The translations under genes were made by a program, and so were the position numbers. From the NCBI GenBank assembly GCA_964649825.1, contig CAZYQW010000119.1:62001-126000 (forward strand): a stretch of 64,000 bases of DNA. The letters are read 5' to 3'. This DNA is from CAZYQW01 sp964649825 (lineage in GTDB: Bacteria > Planctomycetota > B15-G4 > JADJEK01). Under the pieces are notes generated by a model. It was not told the DNA's origin. It did no database searches and was given only the letters and a program-made list of their open reading frames with translations. Positions 52,352-59,866 of this stretch are shown here, piece by piece (position 1 is the stretch's first letter; each line of letters begins with the position of its first letter).

Positions 52352-53554
52352 CTACGACACCGTCTCGACGTAGTCGACCAGCATCTTCCACTGCCGGTGG
52401 AAGTCATGCTCATCGACCCCGTATGGGCTCTTGAAGAAGCTCGCCAGGTGCGGCATCGAACCGTGTTCGCCACGGCGCGCCGCCAGCTCGGCCATGCGGA
52501 TGAGATCCAGCACGATCGGGGCGGCGAGGACCGAATCGCAACCCTGCCACGTGAATTGCATGCTCATTCGGAACCCGAGGAACCCCTCGAAGTGGATGAA
52601 GTCCCACGCGGTTTTCAGGTCGCGGAGCGAAGGGACGTAGTCGATCCCGACGTGCGTGTGGAGCGGATAGCCGAGGATGTGAGGAAGAGCTTGATCCTTT
52701 GAGCCGACCTTGGACCGAAGATTCTCGGGATCGGCCAAGACCTGCCCGTCTCTATCGCCGAGGATGTTGTAGCCCTGCCAGGTGAGCACGCGGAGGCCGC
52801 GATCCCGAAACAACGGTGCGAGGGCGGTCTTCACGAGCGTCTCGCCGGTCTTGCCGTCGGACCCCATGAATGGAACGTGTTGCGACGCCGCGAACTCGGC
52901 GAGACCGGGAGTCAGCGCGGCGTTGGACGGTGTGAAGTTGATGTAGGGGCAGCCGAGGGAGACTGCCGCGTAGGCGTAGAGGAGGCTCGGCCGGACGTGC
53001 TCGACCGCCCCATCATCGAGGATCCGACCGAGGCCGCGGGCGGTTCGGTGATCGTCGGTCCACTCGAGGAGCGGCTCGGTCGAAGCCAGGTTCACGACGA
53101 TCACAAGGTCCAAGTCGAGATCGACGCGGAATCGGCGGATGTCCTCCTGGATCGTCGCAACGATCTCGTGGAGCGCCAACGATGGCTGGAGAGTCGCGCC
53201 ATCTTCGACGAGCTGCGCGATCGCACGTCCGCCATTGATCGTGCTTCCGGGACGGATCCGGTCGCCGATCGACGCGAGATCATCGCCCACCGCGTCCAGC
53301 ATCGAGCGCGTGATCGAGCCGTTCTCCTCGTGAATCTGCTCCGCGCTCGCGCGGAGACCGACGCGCCGGACGTCGTGACCACCGAACTCCAGGTCGGCCG
53401 GCGACACGAGCCCGAGTCGGTCGAATCCATCCCCCACCGTGCTCATCCCCTGGAGGGTCGACACTCCGCGCCCAATCGCCCGGGCTCCCGCGATCACGGT
53501 GGTCGCCAACCCACCGAGCGCTCCGATCACCCACACTCCGGTCCGCTTGTTCAT
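52352..53554 (-). CDS. ino1: Myo-inositol-1-phosphate synthase
   Basis: The NAD-dependent enzyme converts glucose-6-phosphate to inositol-3-phosphate, the first step to inositol lipids and compatible solutes. The 400-residue protein has GVWVIGALGGLATT for NAD, INFTPSNAAL, GSDGKTGETLVKTALAP with the catalytic Lys, and NILGDRDGQVL. It is of the shorter bacterial type. The ATG at 53554 follows AGGG by seven bases; a longer frame starts seven codons earlier. It converges with pfp, which shares the same hexose-phosphate node. Confidence 0.9.
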   Translation of the reverse strand: MNKRTGVWVIGALGGLATTVIAGARAIGRGVSTLQGMSTVGDGFDRLGLVSPADLEFGGHDVRRVGLRASAEQIHEENGSITRSMLDAVGDDLASIGDRIRPGSTINGGRAIAQLVEDGATLQPSLALHEIVATIQEDIRRFRVDLDLDLVIVVNLASTEPLLEWTDDHRTARGLGRILDDGAVEHVRPSLLYAYAAVSLGCPYINFTPSNAALTPGLAEFAASQHVPFMGSDGKTGETLVKTALAPLFRDRGLRVLTWQGYNILGDRDGQVLADPENLRSKVGSKDQALPHILGYPLHTHVGIDYVPSLRDLKTAWDFIHFEGFLGFRMSMQFTWQGCDSVLAAPIVLDLIRMAELAARRGEHGSMPHLASFFKSPYGVDEHDFHRQWKMLVDYVETVS

Positions 53555-53873
53555 GGTGCGCCCTATCGACGTCACGTTCGAAAACGTGCTAACATGCCTA
53601 CTTGTTTGCGCCGCGCCAACAGGCGTCCCGAACGGACGCGCCGGCGATCGGTGCTCAGCGCCACGAGCCGCCCCAGATCGCCCCGGCCGAGCGCTCCGAG
53701 CGCATCGGGCGCCTCGGGCGACCGGTGAGCCCCCGATCTGAGCAGAGATTCGGAGAGAAGTCGCCCTTGTTTCCGAGGGTGATCACTGCCTAGAACTCTG
53801 GACAAATCCACAACCCGTGGTTATCTTTTTTCAACTCGAACACAGCGGCTTGTGTTTTGACAGGAGACGGACT
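53555..53873. other. Divergent intergenic region with promoter for the 67-residue protein
   Basis: This 319-base gap between Ino1 (leftward) and the small protein (rightward) holds repeated CGAGCGC/GGGCGCCTCGG segments near 53690-53720 and the promoter listed below. The open frames in it show no protein features. Confidence 0.45.
53799..53827 (+). promoter_or_regulatory. Sigma70-type promoter of the small Sm-like gene
   Basis: TGGACA (53799-53804) and TATCTT (53822-53827) are exactly 17 bases apart. Transcription would begin near 53834, about 40 bases before the GTG start. Confidence 0.5.
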
Positions 53874-54077
53874 GTGAAGATGCAGACCATGACGATCGCT
53901 GACGCGCTTCGCACCGCGACTCGTGAAGAACTGGTGAGCGTCAAGTTCAACGACGGCCGAACCGTCGACGGTGCGATCCTCTTCAACGAGTCGAAGGGCG
54001 TGGGAAAGGTGATCAACGTCGAGAAGGAGGTCTCGGTCGACTTTCGCGTCGAGCAGATCGCGTCCGTGAAGATCTGA
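53874..54077 (+). CDS. Small SH3/Sm-like protein of unknown function
   Basis: The 67-residue protein has a short N-terminal helix (TMTIADALRTA) and then five likely beta strands: EELVSVKFNDGR, TVDGAILFNES, GVGKVINVE, EVSVDFRVE and QIASVKI. Strand-turn-strand with xVxFxDGRxVxG is the pattern of small Sm/SH3 barrels such as Hfq or ROF. I do not recognise a named family. The GTG at 53874 has AGGAGA six bases upstream; an ATG two codons later is an alternative. It has its own promoter and converges with the sigma54 activator. Confidence 0.6.
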   Translation: MKMQTMTIADALRTATREELVSVKFNDGRTVDGAILFNESKGVGKVINVEKEVSVDFRVEQIASVKI

Positions 54078-54170
54078 GTCCCCAGCACGGAGCCGGCGGC
54101 CGCCCGCCCCCTTCGCGGAACCTCCATGGGCGCCCCTTCCCCCCGACGCGCCCCTTCCGAGCAGCCACCG

Positions 54171-55307
54171 CTACGCCGGTCGATCTGTGCCGAGAGCTGC
54201 AGGCCTGGACGGCGGGTCGTCGGCGGCCGAGGGCGGGGCCGATGTCTCCACTGATGTCTCGACGGTTCCGAGAGACTCGAGGCGTCGATAGAGCGTCCGA
54301 CGCGTGAGCCCGAGCCGCCTTGCCGCCTCCGCCTTGTTCCCCCCCGCCTGCCGGAGTGCTTCGGCAATCGTCCGTGCCTCGACTTCCGACATCGCTCGCC
54401 GGAGAACCGCGCCGCGCGCCGACATCGACGGCGCTTCCGGTTGGGGATGATGGAGGAATTGGAAGAGCGACGTCGAGAGCGTGGCACCGGCGGAAAGCGC
54501 GAGCGCTTGCATCAGCTCGTGCCGGAGCTCGCGCACGTTTCCCGGCCAGTGATACGCGAGCAGGGCGCTTCGAACGTCATCCGGCACCTCCACCGGACCG
54601 ATCTCCATCTCACGGGCCACCTGCTCGATCACGGCGGAGGCGATCGGCACGATGTCGGCCGAACGTTCACGCAGCGGCGGGACCCGCAAGATCGCTCCCG
54701 ACAGGCGCGCGTAGAGATCGCGTCGAAACTGACCCGCCGCGACCAGCGCCCTCAGATCGACGACGGTCGACGTCACGAGTCTGAAGTTGCTGTGACGGCA
54801 GTCAGTGGTGCCCAGCGGCCGGTAATCGCCGGTTTCGAGGACGCGAGAGAGGATGGCCTGGGCGTCGAGCGTCAGGTCCGCGACCTCGTCGAGGAAGAAC
54901 GTACCGCCATCCGCGGCGTCGAGCAGGCCGGGCACGGCCGCGTTCGCTCCGGTGAACGCGCCTCGGACATGACCGAACAGTTGGCGGCAGAACAGGGAAT
55001 GGCGAAGGGCCGCCGCCGCCTCGGCGACGAACGGACCCGAAGCTCGGTCCGAGTTCAGGTGAAGGGCCCGCGCGGCCGCCTCTTTGCCCGCCCCCATTTC
55101 GCCGCAGATGAGCACGGGTACGTCGCTTCGAGCGAGGAGCCGGACTCTGCGGAACAGCTCCTCCATCGCGACGGAAGACCCGAGCATGCCCGCCCGGACC
55201 GGCGTTTCGTGCCGGAGTTGTTTCAACGTGGGATCGACCGGCATGGGTTCGGGTTCCGACTGAGAAGTGACGAGAAGGATCTCGCTGGCCACGGTCTCTG
55301 GAGTCAC
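54171..55307 (-). CDS. Sigma54-dependent transcriptional activator without a receiver domain
   Basis: The 378-residue protein is an NtrC-type bacterial enhancer-binding protein. The AAA+ domain has Walker A GEMGAGKE (usual form GETGTGKE), the sigma54-contacting GAFTGA, Walker B GGTFFLDEVADL, arginine finger RRDLYARLSG and GNVREL. A Fis-type helix-turn-helix (GGNKAEAARRLGLTRRTLYRRL) ends the conserved part. Only about 40 residues precede the AAA+ domain, so there is no receiver or large sensor. The GTG at 55307 gives the full frame; an ATG at 55244 is an alternative. A perfect palindrome lies six bases upstream of the GTG, and a sigma54 promoter faces the divergent HEAT gene. Confidence 0.9.
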   Translation of the reverse strand: MTPETVASEILLVTSQSEPEPMPVDPTLKQLRHETPVRAGMLGSSVAMEELFRRVRLLARSDVPVLICGEMGAGKEAAARALHLNSDRASGPFVAEAAAALRHSLFCRQLFGHVRGAFTGANAAVPGLLDAADGGTFFLDEVADLTLDAQAILSRVLETGDYRPLGTTDCRHSNFRLVTSTVVDLRALVAAGQFRRDLYARLSGAILRVPPLRERSADIVPIASAVIEQVAREMEIGPVEVPDDVRSALLAYHWPGNVRELRHELMQALALSAGATLSTSLFQFLHHPQPEAPSMSARGAVLRRAMSEVEARTIAEALRQAGGNKAEAARRLGLTRRTLYRRLESLGTVETSVETSAPPSAADDPPSRPAALGTDRPA

Positions 55308-55312
55308 GCTGA

Positions 55313-55327
55313 GGTAACAGCGTTACC
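55313..55327. promoter_or_regulatory. Palindromic operator-like site
   Basis: GGTAAC-AGC-GTTACC is a perfect inverted repeat with a three-base centre. It lies six bases before the activator's GTG and about 131-145 bases upstream of the expected start of the HEAT-gene transcript, a normal enhancer distance for sigma54 activators. Confidence 0.6.
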
Positions 55328-55431
55328 CACGAAAGACGTCGTAGACCCCGCATGTCACACCTGGAACAGTCGAATCGCCCCGCGGCCACGTACTTGCTGG
55401 TTTGGGGGCCCCCAATCCGTCAGCGGAACAC

Positions 55432-55446
55432 TGGAACGAGAGTTGC
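55432..55446 (+). promoter_or_regulatory. Sigma54 (-24/-12) promoter of the HEAT-repeat gene
   Basis: TGGAACGAGAGTTGC keeps the GG and GC pairs ten bases apart as the sigma54 consensus TGGCACG-N4-TTGC requires, with a single mismatch (A for C in the -24 box). Transcription would start near 55458, about 100 bases before the HEAT-repeat gene. Confidence 0.65.
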
Positions 55447-55559
55447 GAACAACACCATCGGTTGGTTAGACTTCTCGTGCCCGCGAGGCAGGAACCTCCC
55501 CCCGTTACCGGCCGGGCGGCCCCGATCGCGCCGCGGCTCGGCGCCTTCAAGGAGACATG

Positions 55560-57533
55560 ATGAGAAAGCACATCTTTGCCGCGAGCGTCGGCGGATTGCT
55601 CTTGATGACTGCAGGGGACTTGAACGGACACGGCGGCGTGTACCGCGGCCCCGGCGACACTGTGCCTCCGAACGTCGGCCCGGGTCCGGGCACGGGTGGC
55701 CCGAGCAACGGTGGCCCGACCACACCGGGTCCAGGCGGTCCGAGCACTCCGGGTCCGACCGGAGGTCCACAGACCCCGGGCGGCGGTCCGGCGGCGGGTG
55801 GCGGCGGTGGTCCTGCGCGCGGGCCGGTGACGGGCGGCGGACAGGGCGGCAAGAAGAACAAGCCGAGCGCCGGTTTCGAGCAGTGGCAGTTCTGGTGGGA
55901 GAACAACAAGGACCGCTACCTCGATCTCCGCGAGCGCTTGAAGGGCAACGTGCAGACCTCGGGCTCGGCCGGCTTCCTGACCGGAATGGGTACGAGGGTG
56001 GCGGCGGCGACCTCGAAGCGCCCGAACTCGGACGAGGTGAACCTCCAGATCGTTCCGATCTTGAAGAGTGTCCTCGGCGAGGACGACGCGGACATCGTCG
56101 ACTCAGCGGTGCTCGCCCTCGGACGAATGGTCCGTTCGTCGTCCGCCGAGCTCGTCCTCGACGACATCAAGGCAGCGCTCGGGAACTCGAACTTGACCGT
56201 CCAGCAGTCAGCGATCCTGTCGCTGGGCGTGTTGGGCAGCGCCGAGGCGGTGCCCACCTTGATCGAGATCATGAAGGACACGCAGGAGGGCCGAACTCTG
56301 CTGAAGGAGCGCGGCACGATCCAGAGCCTGCAGCGCGCTTTCGCGGCGGTCGCCCTCGGTTACATCGGTGCCCCGGAGACGGTCGAGGTGCTGATGGACG
56401 TCGTCAAGAACGAGAAGAACTCCGAGATCGACCTTCGCTCCTCGGCCATCCTCGCGCTCGGCCTGTTCAGCGAGCGCCGTGAGGAGATCGTCAAGTTCCT
56501 CGAGGAGCAGCTCGACGACAAGAAGATGGACCGCACGACGCGGGCGCAGATCCCGGTGTCGCTGGGCCGACTCGGCGCGGCGGCCGAACCGACGGTTCCT
56601 GCTCTTCTCAAGCTCCTGAAGAGCAAGAAGACCGACATTCGACTCGAAGAGTCGTGCGTCATCGCACTCGGCGAGCTTGCCAAGCCGGAAGACAAGGAAG
56701 TTCTCGACGCACTGTACGACGCGATCGCCGAGGGCAAGAACGAGCAGTCTCGCCACTTCTCGTTCATCGCCCTGTCGCAGATCGGCGGCCGGGCGGCCAA
56801 GGATCCGGAGACGCACTCCGAGGTCCTGAAGGAGATGAACAAGTTCCTTCTGACCGAGCTCGCGAAGCCGAAGACCAAGACCCATCAGCCTTGGGCCGGG
56901 GTTGCGCTCGCGCTCCTCGGCCGCGAGTACAGCGACACGTCGTCGGATCGCATCACGCTGATATCGAAGATCATCGAGGCGTTCGAGGGTTCGAACAACC
57001 CGTCGTACAAGGGCGCTTTCGCGATCTCGCTCGGCCTGCTGAACGCAAGCTCGGCAGAGATCGGCAAGATGATGCTCGACGAGCTCCTCGATACGCACGA
57101 CACGGAGCTGAAGGGCTACCTCGCGGTGTCGCTCGGCATGATCCGTCACACCGAGGCGCTCGAGTCGCTCCGTCGCCTCGTCCTCGATAACAAGGACGCG
57201 AAGATGCGGCTGCAGATGGCGACGGCGCTCGGCCTGATGGCGGACGTCGAGGCGGTGCCGACGCTCATCGAGGCGCTGAAGAGCGCCAAGACGCTGAACG
57301 TGATCTCGTCGATGGCCAAGGCGCTCGGTCTCATCGGTGACAAGACGGCGATCCAGCCCCTTCAGGAGCTGATCGCGGACAAGAAGGCGCCTGGTCTCGC
57401 CCGCGCGTTCGGCTGTGTGGCGATCGGACTGATCGGAGAGAAGACCAACCTGCCGTGGAATACGCGGCTCTCCGAGAACACGAACTATCGCACGGTGGTT
57501 CCGTCGCTGTACGAGATCCTCGACATCCTCTGA
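55560..57533 (+). CDS. Secreted HEAT-repeat protein with Gly/Pro-rich linker
   Basis: The 657-residue protein has a signal peptide (KHIFAASVGGLLLMTA), a 75-residue Gly/Pro/Thr-rich linker (GPGPGTGGPSNGGPTTPG and similar), and then about 12-14 HEAT repeats. Examples are VDSAVLALGRMVRSSSAEL, QQSAILSLGVLGSAEAVPTLIEIM, LRSSAILALGLF and LQMATALGLMADVEAVPTLIEAL. It is a solenoid scaffold for protein binding outside the cytoplasm. ATG 55560 is preferred because AAGGAG lies five bases upstream; ATG 55557 is too close. It is divergent from the sigma54 activator and likely its target. A hairpin ends the gene. Confidence 0.85.
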   Translation: MRKHIFAASVGGLLLMTAGDLNGHGGVYRGPGDTVPPNVGPGPGTGGPSNGGPTTPGPGGPSTPGPTGGPQTPGGGPAAGGGGGPARGPVTGGGQGGKKNKPSAGFEQWQFWWENNKDRYLDLRERLKGNVQTSGSAGFLTGMGTRVAAATSKRPNSDEVNLQIVPILKSVLGEDDADIVDSAVLALGRMVRSSSAELVLDDIKAALGNSNLTVQQSAILSLGVLGSAEAVPTLIEIMKDTQEGRTLLKERGTIQSLQRAFAAVALGYIGAPETVEVLMDVVKNEKNSEIDLRSSAILALGLFSERREEIVKFLEEQLDDKKMDRTTRAQIPVSLGRLGAAAEPTVPALLKLLKSKKTDIRLEESCVIALGELAKPEDKEVLDALYDAIAEGKNEQSRHFSFIALSQIGGRAAKDPETHSEVLKEMNKFLLTELAKPKTKTHQPWAGVALALLGREYSDTSSDRITLISKIIEAFEGSNNPSYKGAFAISLGLLNASSAEIGKMMLDELLDTHDTELKGYLAVSLGMIRHTEALESLRRLVLDNKDAKMRLQMATALGLMADVEAVPTLIEALKSAKTLNVISSMAKALGLIGDKTAIQPLQELIADKKAPGLARAFGCVAIGLIGEKTNLPWNTRLSENTNYRTVVPSLYEILDIL

Positions 57534-57563
57534 TCGAATCAGGGATTCCGAGTTCGTACGAAG

Positions 57564-57592
57564 ACGGGGGTTCGCACGCCGCGGACCCCCGT
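57564..57592 (+). terminator. Rho-independent terminator after the HEAT gene
   Basis: ACGGGGGTTCGC pairs with GCGGACCCCCGT through twelve positions with a five-base loop, followed by ttt. It lies 30 bases after the stop. Confidence 0.75.
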
Positions 57593-57749
57593 TTCCATTG
57601 CATCGAAGGACGCATCGTCGCGCACGGGCGTCGGGGAGGTGCTCAGACTGCCTTGATCGCGGCGACCACCGCCAACGACGGAGGGGCGGGCTCCCGCGAC
57701 CCGCCCCGTCCATGTTCGAAGCGCGCACGATCCGCCATGACGTTCGTGC

Positions 57750-58253
57750 CTACGTCGACCGAAGCCGCGACACGCCATACGCGCCGGCCGCGACCACGAG
57801 TCCAATCAAGCCGAGCGTCCAGACGAGGGCCTCGTCGACCCGCTCCTTCGCGTGTCGAAAGCGAACGAGGTCGGCGATGATCGATTCCACTCTCTCTCGG
57901 CTTCGAGCCGGTTCGTCGGTCTCTTCGACCAACTCCTCGCTGGCACGATAGAGCACGAGGGCGGCGCGGAAGCGAAACTGCTTCTCCGCGATCCCCCCTC
58001 GCATGAATCGCGGGTACCAATGCGGCCCGCCGACTTGCTCGGACTGGACGAACAGAGCCTCCGCGCGATCCAGCTCGTCACGGTGGAAGAGGACGTAGGC
58101 GAGGTTCCACATCGCCTGGACGTTCTCCGGATCCTGCTCCAGGTCCTGCTCGAGTCGAGCGACCTCCGGGTCACGACTCGACGAGGACTCGTCGCGCAGC
58201 GCCCCGCCGCCGGCGAGCGCCCAGGCCACGAGGATCGACCCGACCCGTATCAA
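57750..58253 (-). CDS. Membrane-anchored TPR protein
   Basis: The 167-residue protein has a short N-terminal signal or anchor (VGSILVAWALAGGGAL) and one TPR-like stretch (PENVQAMWNLAYVLFHRDELDRAEALF). A further helical region (FRFRAALVLYRASEEL) and a C-terminal membrane helix (ALVWTLGLIGLVVAAGAYGV) follow. The TTG start at 58253 overlaps the stop of the upstream spermidine-synthase-like gene (TTGA). Function unknown; it may scaffold or assemble something with that membrane enzyme. Confidence 0.65.
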   Translation of the reverse strand: MIRVGSILVAWALAGGGALRDESSSSRDPEVARLEQDLEQDPENVQAMWNLAYVLFHRDELDRAEALFVQSEQVGGPHWYPRFMRGGIAEKQFRFRAALVLYRASEELVEETDEPARSRERVESIIADLVRFRHAKERVDEALVWTLGLIGLVVAAGAYGVSRLRST

Positions 58254-59848
58254 TCCGATGCCTCGGAGAGCTGAAGGAGCGACTTTTCGAGCAGATCGTC
58301 GTCCGCGAGCCGTTCGATCGGCGAGCAGTCGTCGGTCAGCACGACGTCGCCCGGGTCGTATGCGTACACCAGGAACGCGCCAGGGTGCTCGGCGCCTTCC
58401 GCCAGCGAGCGCAGCTCGCTCGGCAGAACGTGCCCCTGCCCGCGTACGTCGACCGGCTCGCCCGACTCGGACGTGACGAGGACGAAGTTCCGGCCACGCT
58501 CGACGCGCAACAACCCGACGGATCCGAACACCGCCGCGGCGGTGTTGCGAATCGCACGGATCGGCGCGTCACCCGCCGAGAACCCGCTCAGATTGGCGAG
58601 CAGGACTCCATCGGGGCGCAGCCGCGCCTTGGCGGCCGCGAAGAACTCACGGGAGCAAGTCTGGAACGGCACGTAGATCTGCTGCGCGTATGTGTCCACC
58701 ACGATCAGGTCGAATCGTTCCGACGTGTGGTCGAGATAGACCCGCGCGTCCTGATCGGTCACGACGTCCAGGCGCTCGTCGGACGGGAGTCCGAAGAAGC
58801 GATCTCCGAACGCAGCGACCGCGGGATCGATCTCCACGCCGACGATCCGCACGTCCCGATCGGGATAGAGCGTGAGGATCTGGCGTGCGATCGTCCCCGC
58901 CGCGAACCCGAGGATCAGGACGTCGAGCGGCCGTCCCGCCGGCCGCATCAACGCGGGGAAGAGCGAGTAGTAGTCGAAGTACGCGCCGGTCAGTGGATCG
59001 CCGTCGACGGTGATCGAATGGAACGAGTCGAGCCCCTCGTTGAGCTTCAGGAGCACGCGGTCGCCGCGGCGCTCGACGCGTGCGTACTGGTAGCGCGTCT
59101 CGCGCTCGGCAAGGACGGTCGCGTCGGCCGAGCCGCCGTGCCCCACGGAACGATCGACGAGGAACGCGCCCGAAACCAACGCGACGAGGACCACCGCCGC
59201 CGTCGATCGGGCGTTTCGACTCGAGCCGCCCGCGACGACGGCGCCGGCCGCGACCATCGCGCCGGCGATGAAGCAAGTTGCGCGTGATCCGAACGACGGG
59301 ATCAGGAAGTAGACCGGCGTCCAGGCCCCCACGAGGCTTCCGGCCGTCGCCGCGCCGGAGACGAGGCCCGCCGCTCCGCCGACTCGCCCGTCGCGACAGG
59401 CACCGAGGACCAGGAACGGCGACGCCGCGCCGAGCAGGACCAGCGGCGGTCCCAGTGCGATCAACGCCACCAACAGCGACGTTCGTCCGATGAGGGCGAA
59501 CGCCGAGTCGAGCGAAAGGTCGGGCGGAAGATACGACGACGCGAGCCACGGAACGATGAAGGGCATCAGCGCCGCGAGCGCGCCGGCGAGCAGGAGCAAC
59601 GCCACCAGCGGGCCGGAGGTCGGCCGCCGATCGGCGAGACGCCCGCCGAGGAGGTTCCCGACCGCCACCGCGCCGAGCGTCACTCCGATGACGTTCGTCC
59701 AGACGAGGATCGATGATCCGAACCACGGCACGAAGACCCGCGCGCCCGTGATCTCGAGCGCGAGGACGCCGGCACCGGCCGAGAAGGCCACGGCCGCCGC
59801 GGCGTACGGCCCGGGAAGCGACGGGCGGGTTCCCACGTTGTCTCTCAC
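58250..59848 (-). CDS. Fused MFS-like membrane / spermidine-synthase-like protein
   Basis: The 532-residue protein has an N-terminal membrane half of about eight helices (residues 15-230) that starts AAAVAFSAGAGVLALEITGARVF. A C-terminal SAM-type Rossmann domain follows: VLILGFAAGTIARQIL, VGVEIDPAVAAFGDRFF and FDLIVVDTYAQQIYVPFQ, as in spermidine synthases. Such fusions are common in Planctomycetota and other environmental bacteria and have no settled substrate. The GTG at 59848 is followed by a hydrophilic stretch before the first helix. The TPR gene overlaps its end. Confidence 0.82.
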   Translation of the reverse strand: MRDNVGTRPSLPGPYAAAAVAFSAGAGVLALEITGARVFVPWFGSSILVWTNVIGVTLGAVAVGNLLGGRLADRRPTSGPLVALLLLAGALAALMPFIVPWLASSYLPPDLSLDSAFALIGRTSLLVALIALGPPLVLLGAASPFLVLGACRDGRVGGAAGLVSGAATAGSLVGAWTPVYFLIPSFGSRATCFIAGAMVAAGAVVAGGSSRNARSTAAVVLVALVSGAFLVDRSVGHGGSADATVLAERETRYQYARVERRGDRVLLKLNEGLDSFHSITVDGDPLTGAYFDYYSLFPALMRPAGRPLDVLILGFAAGTIARQILTLYPDRDVRIVGVEIDPAVAAFGDRFFGLPSDERLDVVTDQDARVYLDHTSERFDLIVVDTYAQQIYVPFQTCSREFFAAAKARLRPDGVLLANLSGFSAGDAPIRAIRNTAAAVFGSVGLLRVERGRNFVLVTSESGEPVDVRGQGHVLPSELRSLAEGAEHPGAFLVYAYDPGDVVLTDDCSPIERLADDDLLEKSLLQLSEASD

Positions 59849-59866
59849 ACCCGTCGGGTCGGCCGT

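Noticed and set aside
53572..53811. A 79-codon leftward frame in the Ino1 upstream region
   Set aside because: Arg/Leu-rich shadow with no ribosome site, and it overlaps the small gene's promoter.
55402..55415. TTGGGGGCCCCCAA, a perfect 14-bp palindrome between the sigma54 activator and its target
   Set aside because: Striking, but G/C runs of this kind arise easily here and it could equally be a hairpin. I kept only the GGTAAC palindrome as operator candidate.
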